This document shows, piece by piece, positions 61,631 to 64,000 of a stretch of DNA of 64,000 nucleotides. Each line of letters opens with the position of its first letter. Within the stretch, counting starts at the first letter, position 1. Below the pieces are notes generated by a model, which saw only the letters and a program-made list of their open reading frames with translations, did not search any database and was not told where the DNA came from. Made by a program: the position numbers and the translations under genes. Source of the stretch: Mesorhizobium huakuii (GTDB lineage Bacteria > Pseudomonadota > Alphaproteobacteria > Rhizobiales > Rhizobiaceae). The stretch covers positions 1,116,001 through 1,180,000 of the forward strand of contig NZ_CP050296.1 of assembly GCF_014189455.1 (NCBI RefSeq). Reading direction: 5' to 3'.

Positions 61631-61778
61631 AACCGCGTTCCTGCCCGCCTCGCAGTGCGCTTCACATTCGGGCTGAAAAAGGTGTGAACATCTCGCTTGT
61701 AGACACGGCGGCGCACCGTCGCTTATAAACCGGCTTCGCGTGCGGCAGCGTTTTTGGGTTCTGGCGGTGCCTTTGTTA

Positions 61779-62774
61779 ATGCAATTGATCGCCGACAGCC
61801 AAGGGCGCCGAATTACGTCGCGGACAACGCTCTTGGCGCTGATTGCCGCTCCGTCCCTGCTGGCGGCGCTTGCGGCTGTTGTGCCTGCCCATGCCGAAGA
61901 CACGCCCTTCATCTCCATCGTCACCGGTCTCGCGCCCGACGACCTGCTCAATGTCCGCGCCAAGCCATCGGCGACCGGCAAGACCGAGACGCGCCTGGCT
62001 GCCGGCGCGAGCGTCCGGAACCTCGGCTGCAACGACATTGACGGACACCCCTGGTGCAAGGTGGAGTCCGACAACCCCAAAGCCAGCGGCTGGGCCCCGG
62101 CGCGCTACCTCGTTCCCGTCAATCCGGCGACGGTGCCCCTCGACCAGGCGGGGGATGCAGGCACGGCGCCCGATGCGGCGATGTCGCCGCCGCCGGCGCA
62201 GCCCGACCTGACGGCGCGGCTCGGCGGTGTGGCCCATCCCGTTGCTCCCGAAGCCCCGATGAAATCCGCCGCCGACATCGCCATGCAGGATGCCTACGGG
62301 CTGGCGCTGGCGGCGAATGAAACCCCGCCGACCGGAGAAAACCCCGCCCTCGCCCAGGATGCGGCCACCGGCACGGCCGCGGATAGCGGCTCGGCGGCGG
62401 GATCGGTTCCCGTTCCCACGCCGCGTCCTGACGGCGCCGCGCCCGCCCTCGACACCCAGACCGTCGCCGAACTGCCGCCGCAACCGACCTCCCTTGGCTC
62501 GGGCGGTGACGTCGAGATCCCCTGCGCCCGCTATGTCGGCCAGCCGATGACGAGCTGCGCGGCGGCCATCGTGCGCAAGGGCGCCGACAAGGCCGACATC
62601 ACCGTGACCTGGCCCGACGGCGGCTCGCGCCTCATCTCCTTCGACGCCGGCGTGCCGGTCGGCTCGGACGCCAAGAGCGATTTCCGTTTCACCCGCGAGG
62701 GCAGCCTGAGCATGATCCGCATCGGCGTCTCCGAACGCTTCGAGATCACCGATACGGTGGCGTTTGGGCACTAG
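61779..62774 (+). CDS. Secreted SH3 domain protein
   Basis: About 331 residues from ATG 61779; the frame can be extended to GTG 61740. A hydrophobic signal segment (TLLALIAAPSLLAALAAVVP, AHA) is followed by a bacterial SH3_3 domain (ISIVTGLAPDDLLNVRAKPS, VRNLGCNDIDGHPWCKVESD, SGWAPARYL), a long Pro/Ala linker, and a C-terminal beta domain (DVEIPCARYVGQPMTSCAAA, SLSMIRIGVSERFEITDT) found in many rhizobial SH3 proteins. It probably binds cell-wall material in the periplasm. Located upstream of carB but separated from it by repeats and a promoter. Confidence 0.82.
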   Translation: MQLIADSQGRRITSRTTLLALIAAPSLLAALAAVVPAHAEDTPFISIVTGLAPDDLLNVRAKPSATGKTETRLAAGASVRNLGCNDIDGHPWCKVESDNPKASGWAPARYLVPVNPATVPLDQAGDAGTAPDAAMSPPPAQPDLTARLGGVAHPVAPEAPMKSAADIAMQDAYGLALAANETPPTGENPALAQDAATGTAADSGSAAGSVPVPTPRPDGAAPALDTQTVAELPPQPTSLGSGGDVEIPCARYVGQPMTSCAAAIVRKGADKADITVTWPDGGSRLISFDAGVPVGSDAKSDFRFTREGSLSMIRIGVSERFEITDTVAFGH

Positions 62775-62782
62775 GTGTCAGT

Positions 62783-62888
62783 GGGCAGTAGGGCAGTACG
62801 GCAATAGGGCAATATGTTTTAAGGGCGCTCGAGCCCTCCCCCTACTGCCCTACTGCCCTACTGCCCTACTGCCCTACTGCCCTACTCC
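62783..62888. repeat. Inverted octamer arrays
   Basis: Four tandem octamers GGGCAGTA, GGGCAGTA, CGGCAATA, GGGCAATA at 62783-62814 face five perfect and one degenerate octamer CCTACTGC at 62841-62888, the reverse complement in phase. Between them is a small dyad AGGGC, GCTCGA, GCCCT. The whole can fold as one long hairpin of up to about 32 paired bases, ending only 14 bp before the carB -35. Confidence 0.88.
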
Positions 62889-62901
62889 CTCATTTTCGGG
62901 G

Positions 62902-62930
62902 TTACATCCGCCAAAACTCTTCCCTATAAG
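62902..62930 (+). promoter_or_regulatory. Sigma-70 promoter of carB
   Basis: -35 TTACAT (62902-62907), 17-bp spacer, -10 TATAAG (62925-62930). Transcription from about 62937 would give a leader of about 90 nt before the carB ATG. Confidence 0.6.
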
Positions 62931-62969
62931 GCCCACCTAGCCTGATACCAGAATCGCGAGCACAACCGG

Positions 62970-62994
62970 CCGGGTCTTCCCGTCCCGGTTTTTT
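62970..62994 (+). terminator. Terminator-like hairpin in the carB leader
   Basis: CCGGG, nine-base loop, CCCGG, T6; the stem can be lengthened by G-U pairs. It lies after the carB promoter and 31 bp before the start codon, so it may act as an attenuator or block read-through from the upstream region. Confidence 0.62.
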
Positions 62995-63025
62995 GTGCAA
63001 GCCGCCCGCCGAACGGACCTATGAC

Positions 63026-64000
63026 ATGCCAAGACGCACTGACATCAAGTCGATCCTGATCATCGGGGCCGGCCCCATCGTCATCGGTCAGGCCTGTGAG
63101 TTCGACTATTCCGGCACCCAGGCCTGCAAGGCGCTGAAGGAAGAAGGCTTCCGCGTCATCCTGGTCAATTCCAACCCGGCCACCATCATGACCGACCCGG
63201 AACTGGCCGACGCCACCTATATCGAGCCGATCACGCCCGAGGTCGTCGCCAAGATCATCGCCAAGGAGCGGCCCGACGCGCTGCTGCCGACCATGGGCGG
63301 CCAGACCGCGCTCAACACCGCGCTGTCGCTGCGCCGCATGGGCGTGCTCGAGCGTTACAATGTCGAGATGATCGGCGCCGACGCCACGGCAATCGACAAG
63401 GCCGAGGACCGGGCGCTGTTCCGCGAGGCGATGAAGAAGATCGGCCTGGAAACGCCGAAGTCGATGCTGGCCAACGCCACCGACGTCAAGAATGCCGACC
63501 GCAAGACACATGAGGCTGAGCGCGCCGCACTCAAGGCCGAGAAGCCGGAAAACCTCGACGCCGAGCTCGATGCGCTGGAAACCCGCTGGAATCTCGGCGA
63601 AGGCGACCGCAAGCAGCGCTACATCAGCCATGGCATGGCGATCGCCGCGCAAGCGCTCGACCATGTCGGCCTGCCCGCCATCATCCGCCCCTCCTTCACC
63701 ATGGGCGGCACCGGCGGCGGCATCGCCTACAACCGGGCCGAATTCTACGACATCGTCCAGTCCGGCCTCGACGCCTCGCCGACCACCGAAGTGCTGATCG
63801 AGGAAAGCGTGCTCGGCTGGAAGGAGTATGAGATGGAGGTCGTCCGCGACAAGGCGGACAATTGCATCATCGTCTGCTCGATCGAGAACATCGACCCGAT
63901 GGGCGTGCACACCGGTGACTCGATCACCGTCGCCCCGGCGCTGACCCTCACGGACAAAGAATACCAGATGATGCGCAACGCCTCGATCGCGGTGCTGCGC
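63026..64000 (+). CDS. carB: Carbamoyl-phosphate synthase large subunit (5' part)
   Basis: The first 325 residues; the gene runs off the window. [20 protein letters not shown] is the classic N-terminal CPSase L-chain start, with [40 protein letters not shown] and [16 protein letters not shown] (ATP-grasp). A lysine- and glutamate-rich insertion (about residues 155-200, [20 protein letters not shown]) is typical of alphaproteobacterial CarB. It makes carbamoyl phosphate with CarA (39861). The ATG at 63026 is used; one at 63021 is out of frame. Confidence 0.97.
   Translation, partial: MPRRTDIKSILIIGAGPIVIGQACEFDYSGTQACKALKEEGFRVILVNSNPATIMTDPELADATYIEPITPEVVAKIIAKERPDALLPTMGGQTALNTALSLRRMGVLERYNVEMIGADATAIDKAEDRALFREAMKKIGLETPKSMLANATDVKNADRKTHEAERAALKAEKPENLDAELDALETRWNLGEGDRKQRYISHGMAIAAQALDHVGLPAIIRPSFTMGGTGGGIAYNRAEFYDIVQSGLDASPTTEVLIEESVLGWKEYEMEVVRDKADNCIIVCSIENIDPMGVHTGDSITVAPALTLTDKEYQMMRNASIAVLR

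Noticed and set aside
62841..62888. CRISPR array from the tandem octamers
   Set aside because: Units are 8 bp without spacers and there are no cas genes; it is a simple tandem repeat.
1..64000. tRNA or rRNA genes
   Set aside because: No rRNA stretch or tRNA cloverleaf with a T-loop GTTCRA and CCA end was recognised by eye; a tRNA scan would be needed to exclude one.

Overview
The window looks like a chromosomal segment of a Rhizobiales alphaproteobacterium, most likely Mesorhizobium or a close relative. This is inferred from GC-rich coding style, FrcA-type sugar ABC subunit, GcvT-family oxidoreductase, an alphaproteobacterial carB with an insertion, EcfG-type stress promoters and rhizobial intergenic palindromes; no database search was possible. 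A housekeeping backbone (dnaG-rpoD, a GatB/YqeY protein, carA, carB) is interleaved with accessory genes: many transporters, SDR enzymes, regulator/target pairs and three IS630-family insertion sequences.

Layout. 0-5.9 kb: end of a sugar ABC operon, a PHB-depolymerase-type esterase, a stress pair (frameshifted glycine-zipper protein, DUF4142 protein), and a divergent NmrA/LysR pair. 5.9-11.0 kb: GcvT/FAD oxidoreductase, SnoaL protein, alcohol dehydrogenase, WYL regulator, HlyU. 11.1-13.5 kb: TetR divergent from a PspA-YiaAB operon with three palindromic operators, then a repeat-filled gap. 13.5-18.3 kb: PadR regulator, DUF2798, DCC1-like protein, EamA exporter with a long His-rich tail, DUF333, GYD, TauD-type dioxygenase. 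18.4-22.8 kb: rpoD and dnaG. 22.9-25.5 kb: small RcnB-like protein and a frameshifted Na/Pi cotransporter.

25.5-38.3 kb: two apparently identical 1042-bp IS630 copies in inverted orientation bracket an accessory block (MFS exporter, broken LysR, SDR, Zn/Cd/Pb P-type ATPase with divergent MerR, GNAT, frameshifted SDR, AraC regulator, YkuD_2 L,D-transpeptidase-like protein, PcaD-like hydrolase). The second copy splits a LysR gene exactly at a TA; removing the IS and one TA restores the frame. 39.1-45.0 kb: GatB/YqeY, carA, a RelE/Xre-like toxin-antitoxin pair, aldo/keto reductase with a frameshifted MFS gene, YpfJ metallopeptidase.

45.2-51.6 kb: a large secreted protein with one CxxCH motif, then a run of small envelope or stress genes. 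Several of these carry promoters of the form GGAAC-N16/17-(C/G)GTT, the signature of the alphaproteobacterial general stress sigma factor EcfG. A third IS630 element sits among them. 51.7-63 kb: mntR/mntH, PCMT-like methyltransferase, DHFR-family reductase, LysR/LysE and SDR/MarR divergent pairs, MFS exporter, ArsR-like regulator, metallophosphoesterase and SH3-domain protein. Finally an unusual octamer-repeat hairpin, and carB with its own promoter and a terminator-like leader hairpin.

At least six genes are interrupted by single-base frameshifts, three of them clearly at homopolymer runs. Either the assembly carries indel errors or the region is decaying. No rRNA, tRNA or CRISPR array was recognised.
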